DNA from: Clostridia bacterium
GTDB taxonomy: Bacteria > Bacillota > DSM-16504 > Desulfitibacterales > Desulfitibacteraceae
NCBI GenBank assembly: GCA_018333845.1
Contig: JAGXSK010000051.1
Coordinates: 1-18,545 of the forward strand
DNA: 18,545 nucleotides
Reading direction: 5' to 3'
In this document: positions 1 through 7,190 of the stretch, in pieces
Layout of the letters: each line of letters starts with the position of its first letter
Position numbering within the stretch: the first letter of the stretch is position 1
The notes under the pieces: model-generated
Database searches by the model: none
What the model saw: only the letters and a program-made list of their open reading frames with translations
Told to the model about the DNA's origin: nothing
Translations under genes and position numbers: made by a program

Positions 1-2041
1 AATCATCCTCTAATTCTAATTGTTTTTTGGGAGTTCCCTTTTCCTCAAGCACATTTTCATACTCTGGAGCACCTTGAACTTTTAAAAATTTCACTATCTT
101 TTCAACCTCTTTATCTGAAACATATGCACCTTGAACCCTAATGGGTTTTGATGCTCCTATAGGGAAAAACAGCATATCACCTTGTCCTAAAAGCTTTTCT
201 GCCCCTCCCATATCTAATATAGTTCTCGAATCAATTTGCGAAGATACTGCAAAGGCTATCCTAGATGGTATATTAGCCTTAATTAGGCCAGTTATTACAT
301 CAACAGAAGGTCTTTGAGTTGCTACAACCAGGTGAATCCCTGCTGCCCTTGCCATTTGTGCTAATCGACATATTGCATCTTCCACATCAGCTGGTGCTAC
401 CATCATTAGATCCGCCAACTCATCTATTAATATTACTATATATGGAAGCGCAGGGTTCTGTCCATCAGGATCCTCCTGTGCTTTTAAATTATTAAAGCGG
501 GTTATGTCCTTTACTCCTGCAGCAGCAAACATTTCATATCGATTTTCCATTTCATTAACCATCCATCGCAAAGCTGTAGCCGCCTTCTTTGAATCTGTTA
601 CAACAGGGGATATAAGATGTGGAATTCCGTTAAAATTTGTAAGTTCCACCATCTTGGGATCAATAATCAACAGCTTCAGCTCTGTGGGCAGGGCTTTATA
701 CAATAAACTGCAAATAATTGAGTTCATACATACACTTTTGCCAGAACCGGTTGCCCCAGCTACCAATAAATGGGGCATTTTAGATAAATCAGCGACTACT
801 ACCTTGCCAGCTATATCCATACCCAAGCCAACAGTAACCTTGGATGAGTTTTCTAAAAACTCTGGACTCTCCAAAACATCTCTAAATCCAACTACTGCAA
901 CTTCTTTATTGGGAACTTCAATTCCCACTGCAGCCTTGCCTGGGATAGGCGCTTCAATTCGCACCTGGGAGGCTGCAAGGTTTAATGCTATGTCATCTGA
1001 CAAATTTACTATCTTACTTACTTTAGTTCCAGTTTCTGGTTGTATTTCAAACCTGGTAATTGCAGGTCCACAGCTAACTTGTGAAACCTTTCCGTTAACC
1101 CCAAAGCTTGCCAGGGTATCCTCTAGTTGCTTGATTTTCTCAGATATATCCTTATTCATCCGTGGATTTTTCAATTTTATGTTTCTTTGCAGGAGTGAAA
1201 TGGGTGGCAAGGTAAACTCACTAGTAGTATTGTTGTATAAGCCAGGTATGTTAGGAGAACTTGTTTCATGATTAGTATTAATCATATCTTCTTCTATGGA
1301 AATATGTTCTGATTTATCATTTGCATAGTTCTCAGGTTTGATTTCTCCCTCACTTTCACTATACATATGTACTATTGGCACAACCTTGGGCTTAATCTTT
1401 TTATTTTTCTTTTTTGATTGTATGTTCGTCTTGGAGGTGTCTTCTTCATCAAAAAGGAACTGGGAAATCCCATTACCCATCTTATTAAAACCATTTTTAA
1501 TTAAGCAGATTATTGTTGACAATAAACCCAGAAGGTGAGTATTGGTAATAAGCATAAAGGATAGGAGCAAACATGTAATAATTACAATATAGCTACCAAA
1601 AATGCCAAAAACAGTTATTATTGCAATGGAAAAAGTGGCACCAAGAAGTCCCCCGCCTATTCCCCCCATGGAATCAAGAAAGAAATCCTTAATTGAAACA
1701 TGGTTATGTGCTATATTAATATGCAAGGCAGTGGTAATTGTTAAGAAGGCCAGCACTATTCCAAAACCTTGATTTGACATGCTTGAAACTTTTTTATTTT
1801 TAAAAAGCATAACTGCATATATGATCATTAATAGGGGCACCAGATATTTGGCTTGTCCTACTAAACCAGTTAATATTCGTGATATAAATAAACCAAAAAA
1901 GCCAATGAAATAGTTTGATGTAAAAGCCACACCCTTATCCATAATATAAATACTTATACCACTTAAAGCGGCAAAGGCCAGCCACAAAATAGCCATTACT
2001 TCATTACGGGCTTCTTCCTTGATTCTCTGCCAGATTTGCAT
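1..2041 (-). CDS. ftsK: FtsK/SpoIIIE family DNA translocase (3' end cut by window)
   Basis: Membrane-anchored hexameric ATPase that pumps chromosomal DNA through the division or sporulation septum. The visible 680 residues begin with about four hydrophobic segments in the first 175 residues, followed by a charged, Lys/Glu-rich linker to about residue 290 and then the motor domain. Walker A is GATGSGKS at residues 429-436 (bases 734-757). Walker B is the VILIDELADL stretch with Asp540-Glu541. The family signatures IDPKMVEL, LAQMARAAGIHLVVATQRPS and DSRTILDMGGAEKLLGQGDML follow. The start is the ATG at 2041, preceded by GAGGTGAG at 2045-2052. The frame runs off position 1, so the C-terminal gamma (DNA-reading) domain is not seen. 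It follows tepA-ylzJ as spoIIIE does in B. subtilis, but with uppP in between. Whether it acts in vegetative division, sporulation or both cannot be told. Confidence 0.96.
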   Translation of the reverse strand, partial: MQIWQRIKEEARNEVMAILWLAFAALSGISIYIMDKGVAFTSNYFIGFFGLFISRILTGLVGQAKYLVPLLMIIYAVMLFKNKKVSSMSNQGFGIVLAFLTITTALHINIAHNHVSIKDFFLDSMGGIGGGLLGATFSIAIITVFGIFGSYIVIITCLLLSFMLITNTHLLGLLSTIICLIKNGFNKMGNGISQFLFDEEDTSKTNIQSKKKNKKIKPKVVPIVHMYSESEGEIKPENYANDKSEHISIEEDMINTNHETSSPNIPGLYNNTTSEFTLPPISLLQRNIKLKNPRMNKDISEKIKQLEDTLASFGVNGKVSQVSCGPAITRFEIQPETGTKVSKIVNLSDDIALNLAASQVRIEAPIPGKAAVGIEVPNKEVAVVGFRDVLESPEFLENSSKVTVGLGMDIAGKVVVADLSKMPHLLVAGATGSGKSVCMNSIICSLLYKALPTELKLLIIDPKMVELTNFNGIPHLISPVVTDSKKAATALRWMVNEMENRYEMFAAAGVKDITRFNNLKAQEDPDGQNPALPYIVILIDELADLMMVAPADVEDAICRLAQMARAAGIHLVVATQRPSVDVITGLIKANIPSRIAFAVSSQIDSRTILDMGGAEKLLGQGDMLFFPIGASKPIRVQGAYVSDKEVEKIVKFLKVQGAPEYENVLEEKGTPKKQLELEDD

Positions 2042-2114
2042 ATTCTCACCTCAAATCATATTTCTACATATTCGCTACAAATCCTTTAGTATTTAGTAAT
2101 ATTGCCACAATTTA

Positions 2115-2135
2115 AGCCTCCTATGATAGGAGGCT
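2115..2135 (-). terminator. Hairpin terminator between uppP and ftsK
   Basis: A perfect 9-bp stem (AGCCTCCTA/TAGGAGGCT, 3-base loop) lies 12 bases past the uppP stop. The following minus-strand sequence TTAAATTG is only weakly U-rich, so termination may be partial. Confidence 0.6.
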
Positions 2136-2147
2136 AATTATTTTAAT

Positions 2148-2921
2148 CTAATTTATGGTAGTTAATAGAATCAACCCTATTCCTACTAGCCAGCAATACA
2201 CTGAAAAATATTTCAACTTACCCTCTTGCAAGAACTTTAATAATATTCGTATTGCCGCATATCCTGATAAACTAGCAACAATGGTTCCAGTTAGATATGG
2301 TCCATAAAAGGCTGTAATAGCTGGTTCTGTTATTAACTCCTTGGTTTTTAAAAGTGTTGCGCCAAGTATTACTGGTATGGCTAATAAAAAAGAATATCTA
2401 GCAGCAGTTCCTCTATCTAATCCTAGAATTAAAGACATTGCTATGGTTGAACCAGATCTTGAAATTCCAGGAGTAATTGCCACACCTTGAACAATGCCAA
2501 CTATTATGGCATCCCTATATCTCATCTGCTTAAAGCCTTTGTTATTTTTTTTAATTGATTCAGCTACCCATAATAAAGCTCCAGTTATTAACAAGGAAAA
2601 CCCAACTATATGAAGCGAGCCAAACATCTTTTCAAAGGTATCTTCCAGGGCCAGACCCATAATAGCTGTTGGTATTGCTCCTACTATTATTAATAGTGTT
2701 AGTTTTTGGAAGGGATTGCGTATCAAGCTAAGAATATCATCTTTAAAAACCACTAATACTGCAATTAAAGTCCCAAAGTGCACCATAACTTCAAAGGTCA
2801 AACCCTGGGTTTCTACACCTAATACAGAACTTAATATAACCAAATGCCCAGAACTGCTCACAGGTAAAAACTCAGTTAATCCCTGAATCAAGCCAAGTAA
2901 AATAGCTTCTATATAAGTCAT
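2148..2921 (-). CDS. uppP: Undecaprenyl-diphosphatase UppP (BacA family)
   Basis: Integral membrane phosphatase that converts undecaprenyl pyrophosphate to undecaprenyl phosphate, recycling the lipid carrier for peptidoglycan and other wall polymers; the family also confers bacitracin tolerance. The 257-residue product is normal for the family and largely hydrophobic. The first signature is GLTEFLPVSSSGH at residues 14-26 (Glu17 and the Ser cluster). The second is PGISRSGST at residues 151-159, with the Arg155 and Ser residues of the active site. I place the start at the ATG at 2921 because AGGGGGA sits just upstream; an in-frame TTG at 2945 has no ribosome site. It sits alone between two terminators with its own promoter, and interrupts the tepA-ylzJ-spoIIIE order known from bacilli. 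Confidence 0.95.
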   Translation of the reverse strand: MTYIEAILLGLIQGLTEFLPVSSSGHLVILSSVLGVETQGLTFEVMVHFGTLIAVLVVFKDDILSLIRNPFQKLTLLIIVGAIPTAIMGLALEDTFEKMFGSLHIVGFSLLITGALLWVAESIKKNNKGFKQMRYRDAIIVGIVQGVAITPGISRSGSTIAMSLILGLDRGTAARYSFLLAIPVILGATLLKTKELITEPAITAFYGPYLTGTIVASLSGYAAIRILLKFLQEGKLKYFSVYCWLVGIGLILLTTIN

Positions 2922-2976
2922 TAAGATTTCCCCCTGCAAATCCAAAAAATATTTCCATGGATGTTTTTGACCCTAT

Positions 2977-2990
2977 AAGTATGGATACTT
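2977..2990. repeat. Short inverted repeat in the uppP leader
   Basis: AAGTAT-GG-ATACTT forms a 6+2+6 palindrome in the untranslated leader, about 55 bases before the uppP ATG and downstream of the proposed promoter. It could be an operator or a small hairpin; no regulator is implied by the context. Confidence 0.3.
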
Positions 2991-3031
2991 AAATGCCTCA
3001 TAAATTATATCATAGGTATTAAAAGTTAACC

Positions 3032-3061
3032 ATATTAAAATTTACAGGTATTGGTTGTCAA
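3032..3061 (-). promoter_or_regulatory. Sigma-A-like promoter for uppP
   Basis: On the minus strand, a perfect TTGACA (3061-3056) is followed after 18 bases by TAATAT (3037-3032). It starts just after the U-tract of the ylzJ terminator and would give a leader of about 100 bases. A second perfect TATAAT lies at 3009-3004 without a good -35 partner at normal spacing and may be an alternative start. Confidence 0.5.
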
Positions 3062-3070
3062 TAAATAACA

Positions 3071-3097
3071 TAAAAAAGGGAACCCAAGGCTGTTCCC
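3071..3097 (-). terminator. Rho-independent terminator of the tepA-ylzJ unit
   Basis: The stem GGGAAC/GTTCCC (3078-3083 with 3092-3097, 8-base loop) is followed on the minus strand by TTTTTTA. It lies 44 bases past the ylzJ stop and closes the unit before the uppP promoter. Confidence 0.8.
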
Positions 3098-3140
3098 AAT
3101 CATGTAAATATAGCCATCATTGTCGTTGGTAAAAAACATA

Positions 3141-3365
3141 TCAATAACTCTCTAGTATCTCATTTTGTAAGATTATACCTGGCTGTAATTTTGGGTCCAA
3201 AAAATCCTGCGGACTTGAACTTAAAATTCTAGCAATCCTGTACTGGCCATTTTCTAGCATTTCAACCTGCAATTTTCTTCCTTGATAATTTATTTCTTTA
3301 AACTCTTTAATTTTATCATAATCTTTTAGGACCTCTTCAATAAGTAAGGGTGTATATAATACCAT
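3141..3365 (-). CDS. ylzJ: YlzJ-like small protein
   Basis: Protein of 74 residues resembling the YlzJ family, small conserved proteins of unknown function encoded between tepA and spoIIIE in bacilli. The recognisable parts are an N-terminal MVLYTPLLIEEV, a central YQGRKLQVE and a C-terminal region with a DFLDP...QPG pattern. No membrane segment, signal peptide or metal motif is visible. The ATG lies 4 bases after the tepA stop, and its ribosome site GGGAGG falls inside the last codons of tepA, so the two are probably translationally coupled. The identification rests on this position as much as on the sequence. Its role is unknown. Confidence 0.8.
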   Translation of the reverse strand: MVLYTPLLIEEVLKDYDKIKEFKEINYQGRKLQVEMLENGQYRIARILSSSPQDFLDPKLQPGIILQNEILESY

Positions 3366-3369
3366 TTTT

Positions 3370-4209
3370 TTAATGTCCTCCCATTAAATTCATCAGGGTT
3401 CGGTTTTGTATTAACTCATTTATTTTCATAACAGCTTGTCCAATACCTCCAACTTCATTAATTAGACCTTCGTCAACTGCATCCTTACCAACCAAAATAG
3501 TGCCAATGTCCCTGGCAAGCTCCCCTGTTCTAAACATTAGCTCTCTAAATCTTTCAGGTCTAATTGATGAGTGTTTGCATACAAATCCCACCACCCTCTC
3601 CTGCATTTTATCCAGATATTCATATGTTTGTGGCACACCAATTACAAGACCTGTGAGCCTGATAGGATGAATAGTCATTGTTGCAGTCTCTGCAATAAAA
3701 CTATAATCACTTGCCACTGCAATTGGGACTCCTATACTATGTCCACCTCCTAGAACTAACGATACTGTTGGCTTGGACATACTTGTTAACATTTCTGCTA
3801 TTGCCAATCCAGCTTCTACATCCCCACCTACTGTGTTTAAAACAATTAGAACACCTTCTATGCTGGGATTTTGCTCCAGGGCTACCAACTGGGGAATAAT
3901 ATGTTCATATTTAGTAGTTTTATTTTGTGGCGGCATTACCATGTGTCCCTCTATTTGACCAACTATGGTTATACAATGTACATTGTTTGGAGCATCAGGA
4001 ATTTCAATTTCTCCAAATTCTTTAAGATTATTGCTTTTATTACCCTTTATTTTCTTTTTTTGTTTTTTGGGATTGGTATTGGGCATAGGTAAATTTACAT
4101 TGGATTTAAAATTGGGATTGGAATTGGGATTTGTATTAGGGTTATAATTTATATTTGGCTTACAGGTTAAGATTTCTGTTGGATCTTTAATGAAAAATTT
4201 ATCGTTCAT
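3370..4209 (-). CDS. tepA: ClpP-family serine protease TepA (YmfB)
   Basis: ClpP/crotonase-fold serine peptidase known as translocation-enhancing protein TepA, which has been linked to protein export in B. subtilis. Residues 72-265 form the ClpP-like domain. The nucleophile is Ser158 in LGGGHSIGVPIA and the catalytic His is His181 in MTIHPIR. The VLNTVGGDVEAGLAIAEML stretch is the usual GGD region of the family. Residues 19-62 are unusual: an Asn-Pro repeat (NPNTNPNSNPN) followed by a Lys-rich segment, presumably a disordered linker. The start is the ATG at 4209 with AGGGGGT upstream. The gene is followed by ylzJ with a 4-base gap, as in bacilli. No signal peptide is visible, so it is probably cytoplasmic or peripheral. 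Its substrate is unknown. Confidence 0.9.
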   Translation of the reverse strand: MNDKFFIKDPTEILTCKPNINYNPNTNPNSNPNFKSNVNLPMPNTNPKKQKKKIKGNKSNNLKEFGEIEIPDAPNNVHCITIVGQIEGHMVMPPQNKTTKYEHIIPQLVALEQNPSIEGVLIVLNTVGGDVEAGLAIAEMLTSMSKPTVSLVLGGGHSIGVPIAVASDYSFIAETATMTIHPIRLTGLVIGVPQTYEYLDKMQERVVGFVCKHSSIRPERFRELMFRTGELARDIGTILVGKDAVDEGLINEVGGIGQAVMKINELIQNRTLMNLMGGH

Positions 4210-4232
4210 ATTTACCCCCTACTTTTTTCATC

Positions 4233-4258
4233 TATATGTAGTATATATATGTAGTATA
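4233..4258. repeat. Perfect 13-bp tandem duplication upstream of tepA
   Basis: Two adjacent identical copies (minus strand TATACTACATATA, at 4258-4246 and 4245-4233) lie between the rnj terminator and the tepA ribosome site. Each copy carries a TATACT that could serve as a -10 element, but no convincing -35 is seen at 16-18 bases. Confidence 0.6.
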
Positions 4259-4261
4259 CTT

Positions 4262-4303
4262 TTATAAAAAGAAAAAAATACATGGGCTGGTCCATGTATT
4301 TTT
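4262..4303 (-). terminator. Strong rho-independent terminator of rnj
   Basis: A 12-bp stem (4274-4285 paired with 4292-4303, loop GCTGGT) is followed on the minus strand by TTTTTTTCTTTTTATAA. The stem overlaps the rnj stop codon at 4302-4304. It should separate rnj from tepA. Confidence 0.88.
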
Positions 4304-5966
4304 ATACTTCCATGAGTATGGGTAAAATCATTGGTTTTCTACGTGTCTTTTCATATAAGAATTTACTAAGAACCTCTTTGACATTGGATTTAATTGATGA
4401 CCACTCAGTAATATTCTTTTGACCACATTTCTCCAGGCATTGTTTAACCTTTTCTTTGGCCTCTTCCATTAACTCTTCAGATTCTCGTACATAAACAAAT
4501 CCCCTGGATACAATATCTGGTCCCACAAGAACCTTACCTGTTTGTTTGTCCAAGGTAACCACCATTATTAGTATCCCATCCTGAGACAACTGCTTTCTGT
4601 CACGTAAGACTATATTGCCCACATCTCCTACACCCAAGCCATCAACCAAAATCCTGCCAGCCTGAACCCTTCCCTTGACATAACCGGATTTTTTGTCCAG
4701 TGTTATTATTTGTCCATTTTCTACAACAAAAATATTCTCAGCAGGAATTCCCATGGTCTTTGCAATTTCAGCATGCTTTATAAGCATGCTATATTCCCCA
4801 TGTACAGGTATAAAATATTTTGGCTTTACCAGGTTAAACATCAATTTTAGATCCTCTTGACTGGCATGCCCTGAAACATGTATACCAGAAATAGCTTCAT
4901 GGATAACCTCCGCACCGGCTTTGTAAAGTTGATCAATTACTCTAGCTACTGTTTTTTCATTTCCAGGGATAGGAGTTGCTGATATTATTACAGTATCTCC
5001 TGGAATAATCTCCAAACGTCTATGATCATTCATGGCAATTCTAGTTAAAGCTGACATTGGTTCTCCCTGACTGCCCGTAGTCATGATAACAACCTTGTCT
5101 AAAGGCAAATTAATTACCTCATCAATGTCTATTAAAGTATTATCAGGTATATTCATATAGCCTAGTTCATGAGCTACATTTACAACATTCACCATACTTC
5201 TTCCCACAACAGCCACTTTGCGATCATACTTGTACGCAGTTGAAATAACCTGTTGTAAACGATGGACATGGGATGCAAAACAAGCTACTATTATCCTTCC
5301 TTTAGAATTCCTGAATATTTCATCAAAGGTTTCTCCAACAACCTTTTCAGACATTGTATACCCTGATCTCTGGGCATTGGTACTATCAGATAACATTACC
5401 AGTACGCCCTTTTCTCCTATTTGAGATAACCTTGCAAAATCCATAACATCTCCGTCAACTGGGGTGTGATCAATCTTAAAGTCCCCAGTATGCAAAATGG
5501 TGCCAACAGGGGTATGTATGGCTAAACCTATAGAGTCTGCAATACTATGACTAACTCTAAAAAACTCCATATTAAAGGTTCCAATTTGAAGATTATCTCG
5601 TGGCTTTATAATATTTAATTGGGCGTTGTTTATACCGCTTTCTTTAAGCTTGGTTTTTACCAATCCAAGTGTCAGCTTGGTACCATACACAGGGACATCT
5701 AGTTCTTTAAGAAGAAATGGCAGAGCCCCTATATGATCCTCATGACCATGGGTAAGGATAATACCTTTTACTTTTTCTTTATTTTCTATTAGATAAGTGA
5801 AATCAGGAATAACAACATCTACCCCTAACATTTCATCTTCTGGGAAGGTTAGGCCTGCATCAATAACCACTATCTGGCCATTATACTGGATTACAAACAT
5901 ATTCTTTCCAATTTCACCCAGACCACCCAGGGGAATTATATTCAATTTTTTTTCATCATCGACCAT
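4302..5966 (-). CDS. rnj: Ribonuclease J
   Basis: Metallo-beta-lactamase/beta-CASP ribonuclease with 5'-3' exonuclease and endonuclease activity in mRNA decay and rRNA maturation. The zinc-binding motif HGHEDH is at residues 73-78. HTGDFKID, SDSTNAQRSGYT, the beta-CASP segment ending in GIHVSGHASQEDL, and PVHGEY follow in the expected order. At 554 residues it matches the family, including the C-terminal domain. The ATG at 5966 follows AAGGAGGTG. By position between dapA and tepA it corresponds to B. subtilis ymfA/rnjB, but many clostridia have a single RNase J and the copy number is not visible here. It has its own promoter, a leader hairpin and a strong terminator, so it is a monocistronic unit. 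Confidence 0.96.
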   Translation of the reverse strand: MVDDEKKLNIIPLGGLGEIGKNMFVIQYNGQIVVIDAGLTFPEDEMLGVDVVIPDFTYLIENKEKVKGIILTHGHEDHIGALPFLLKELDVPVYGTKLTLGLVKTKLKESGINNAQLNIIKPRDNLQIGTFNMEFFRVSHSIADSIGLAIHTPVGTILHTGDFKIDHTPVDGDVMDFARLSQIGEKGVLVMLSDSTNAQRSGYTMSEKVVGETFDEIFRNSKGRIIVACFASHVHRLQQVISTAYKYDRKVAVVGRSMVNVVNVAHELGYMNIPDNTLIDIDEVINLPLDKVVIMTTGSQGEPMSALTRIAMNDHRRLEIIPGDTVIISATPIPGNEKTVARVIDQLYKAGAEVIHEAISGIHVSGHASQEDLKLMFNLVKPKYFIPVHGEYSMLIKHAEIAKTMGIPAENIFVVENGQIITLDKKSGYVKGRVQAGRILVDGLGVGDVGNIVLRDRKQLSQDGILIMVVTLDKQTGKVLVGPDIVSRGFVYVRESEELMEEAKEKVKQCLEKCGQKNITEWSSIKSNVKEVLSKFLYEKTRRKPMILPILMEV

Positions 5967-5996
5967 CTTTTCACCTCCTTAAATTTTAAGTTCCGG

Positions 5997-6056
5997 TCAT
6001 AATATGACATGAAAAAGCACTACTTCAAATAGAGTAGTGCATAGCACAAGCCGCAC
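5997..6056 (-). other. Candidate leader peptide in the rnj 5' region
   Basis: A 19-codon frame starts at GTG (6056-6054), 5 bases after AAAAGGAG, and reads MRLVLCTTLFEVVLFHVIL before TGA at 5999-5997. It spans the leader hairpin at 6017-6040. The frame is short, so chance is quite possible; no database comparison was made. Confidence 0.25.
6011..6040 (-). terminator. Leader hairpin with U-tract ahead of rnj (possible attenuator)
   Basis: An 8-bp stem (GCACTACT/AGTAGTGC, 8-base loop) is followed on the minus strand by TTTTTC. It lies between the proposed rnj promoter and the rnj ribosome site, so it would be inside the rnj leader rather than only at the end of the dapA transcript. It could attenuate rnj, or act as a 5' structure read by RNase J itself. 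Confidence 0.5.
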
Positions 6057-6072
6057 AACAACTCCTTTTAAA

Positions 6073-6101
6073 ATTATACTCAAATATATATATTTAAGCA
6101 A
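6073..6101 (-). promoter_or_regulatory. Sigma-A-like promoter for rnj
   Basis: On the minus strand, TTGCTT (6101-6096) is followed after exactly 17 bases by a perfect TATAAT (6078-6073). The expected start point near 6066 gives a leader of about 100 bases before the rnj ATG. Confidence 0.6.
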
Positions 6102-6176
6102 GTTTTACTAGGTTTCAATTATTATTAGTATTGCCAAGGTTACATTTTTATAATCAATTTATGACAGAATCAAATG

Positions 6177-6197
6177 GAGGTAGACATTGTCTACCTC
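6177..6197 (-). terminator. Hairpin at the end of the spoVFA-dapA unit
   Basis: A perfect 9-bp stem (GAGGTAGAC/GTCTACCTC, 3-base loop) begins 39 bases past the dapA stop. The following CATTTGATT is a weak U-tract, so some readthrough into rnj is likely. Confidence 0.5.
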
Positions 6198-6236
6198 GTC
6201 TACTTTTATAATTTAGGTTACACTAAATAATTTACA

Positions 6237-7127
6237 TTATATTTTTACTTTCCTAAATACCTTTAATTCCTCATAAATTAATTGTTTTTGCTTTGGATCA
6301 ACTTCCAATAAGGGTAATCTTAATGAGCCAACATCAAGTCCTGTCATATTTACTGCCGCCTTAACAGGGGCAGGGTTAGTTGTTATGAACATTGCCTTAA
6401 ATACGGGCATGAGCTTGTAATGCAGCTCTCTAGCTTCACTCAATTTGCCTTCCATAAATAATGTTACCATTTCCTGTATTTCCTTGCATACCACATTGGA
6501 GGCTACGCTTACCACACCATGACAGCCAAGGGATAACATGGGCAGTGTTAATGAATCATCACCACTGTATATTTTAAAATTATCTGGAACAAGCATTTTT
6601 AAGGTGCTTATTTGATCCATATTTCCGCAAGCTTCTTTAATTCCAATAATATTATCAATCTGAGATAACCTTGCTACTGTTGATGGTTCCAGGTTTGTTA
6701 CCGTTCTAGATGGTACATTATACAATACTATGGGTAAGGATACTGCATTTGCAATGGCTTTGTAATGTGCATAAAGGGCATCCTGGGGTGGCTTATTGTA
6801 GTATGGAACAACGAGGAGAATACAGTCCACACCTAATTTTTCTGCTTCTTTTGAGATCTCAATGGAGTATCTGGTATTATTTCCACCTGTACCTGCCATT
6901 ATAGGTATTTTACCTTTTAAGGCTTTTGTAACCTGTTCAAAAAGCTGTAACTTTTCGTCGGTGGTCAGAGTGGGAGACTCACCTGTTGTACCAGCTAGTA
7001 AAATTGTGTCTGTCCCCTCGGCTACAAGTCTTTCAGCTAACTTTACAGTTTGATTATAATCAACTTCCAGCTGATCATTAAAGGGTGTAACCATAGCAGT
7101 AATAACTTTTCCTAGATCAATTGACAT
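6237..7127 (-). CDS. dapA: 4-hydroxy-tetrahydrodipicolinate synthase
   Basis: Class I lyase of the TIM-barrel family that condenses pyruvate with aspartate semialdehyde, the entry step to both diaminopimelate/lysine and spore dipicolinate. The product has 296 residues, a normal length. The Schiff-base lysine is Lys164 in IIGIKEACGN. The proton-relay residues are Thr48 (GTTGES), Tyr110 (PYYNKPP) and Tyr136 (YNVPSR), and Arg141 belongs to the substrate site. I choose the ATG at 7127 because AAGGCGGTG lies just upstream and the product then starts like its homologues; an in-frame TTG at 7163 has no ribosome site. It is the last gene of the spoVFA-spoVFB-asd-dapG-dapA unit, 63 bases after dapG. 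Confidence 0.96.
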   Translation of the reverse strand: MSIDLGKVITAMVTPFNDQLEVDYNQTVKLAERLVAEGTDTILLAGTTGESPTLTTDEKLQLFEQVTKALKGKIPIMAGTGGNNTRYSIEISKEAEKLGVDCILLVVPYYNKPPQDALYAHYKAIANAVSLPIVLYNVPSRTVTNLEPSTVARLSQIDNIIGIKEACGNMDQISTLKMLVPDNFKIYSGDDSLTLPMLSLGCHGVVSVASNVVCKEIQEMVTLFMEGKLSEARELHYKLMPVFKAMFITTNPAPVKAAVNMTGLDVGSLRLPLLEVDPKQKQLIYEELKVFRKVKI

Positions 7128-7190
7128 CTTTTCACCGCCTTTTAAAATTTTTAATAGTACCAAGTAATTATAGTCTAGAAACTACTGGCA

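Noticed and set aside
504..1271. A 255-codon open frame on the plus strand
   Set aside because: It lies entirely antisense to the ftsK motor domain, whose Walker motifs are unmistakable; the plus-strand product has no recognisable domain.
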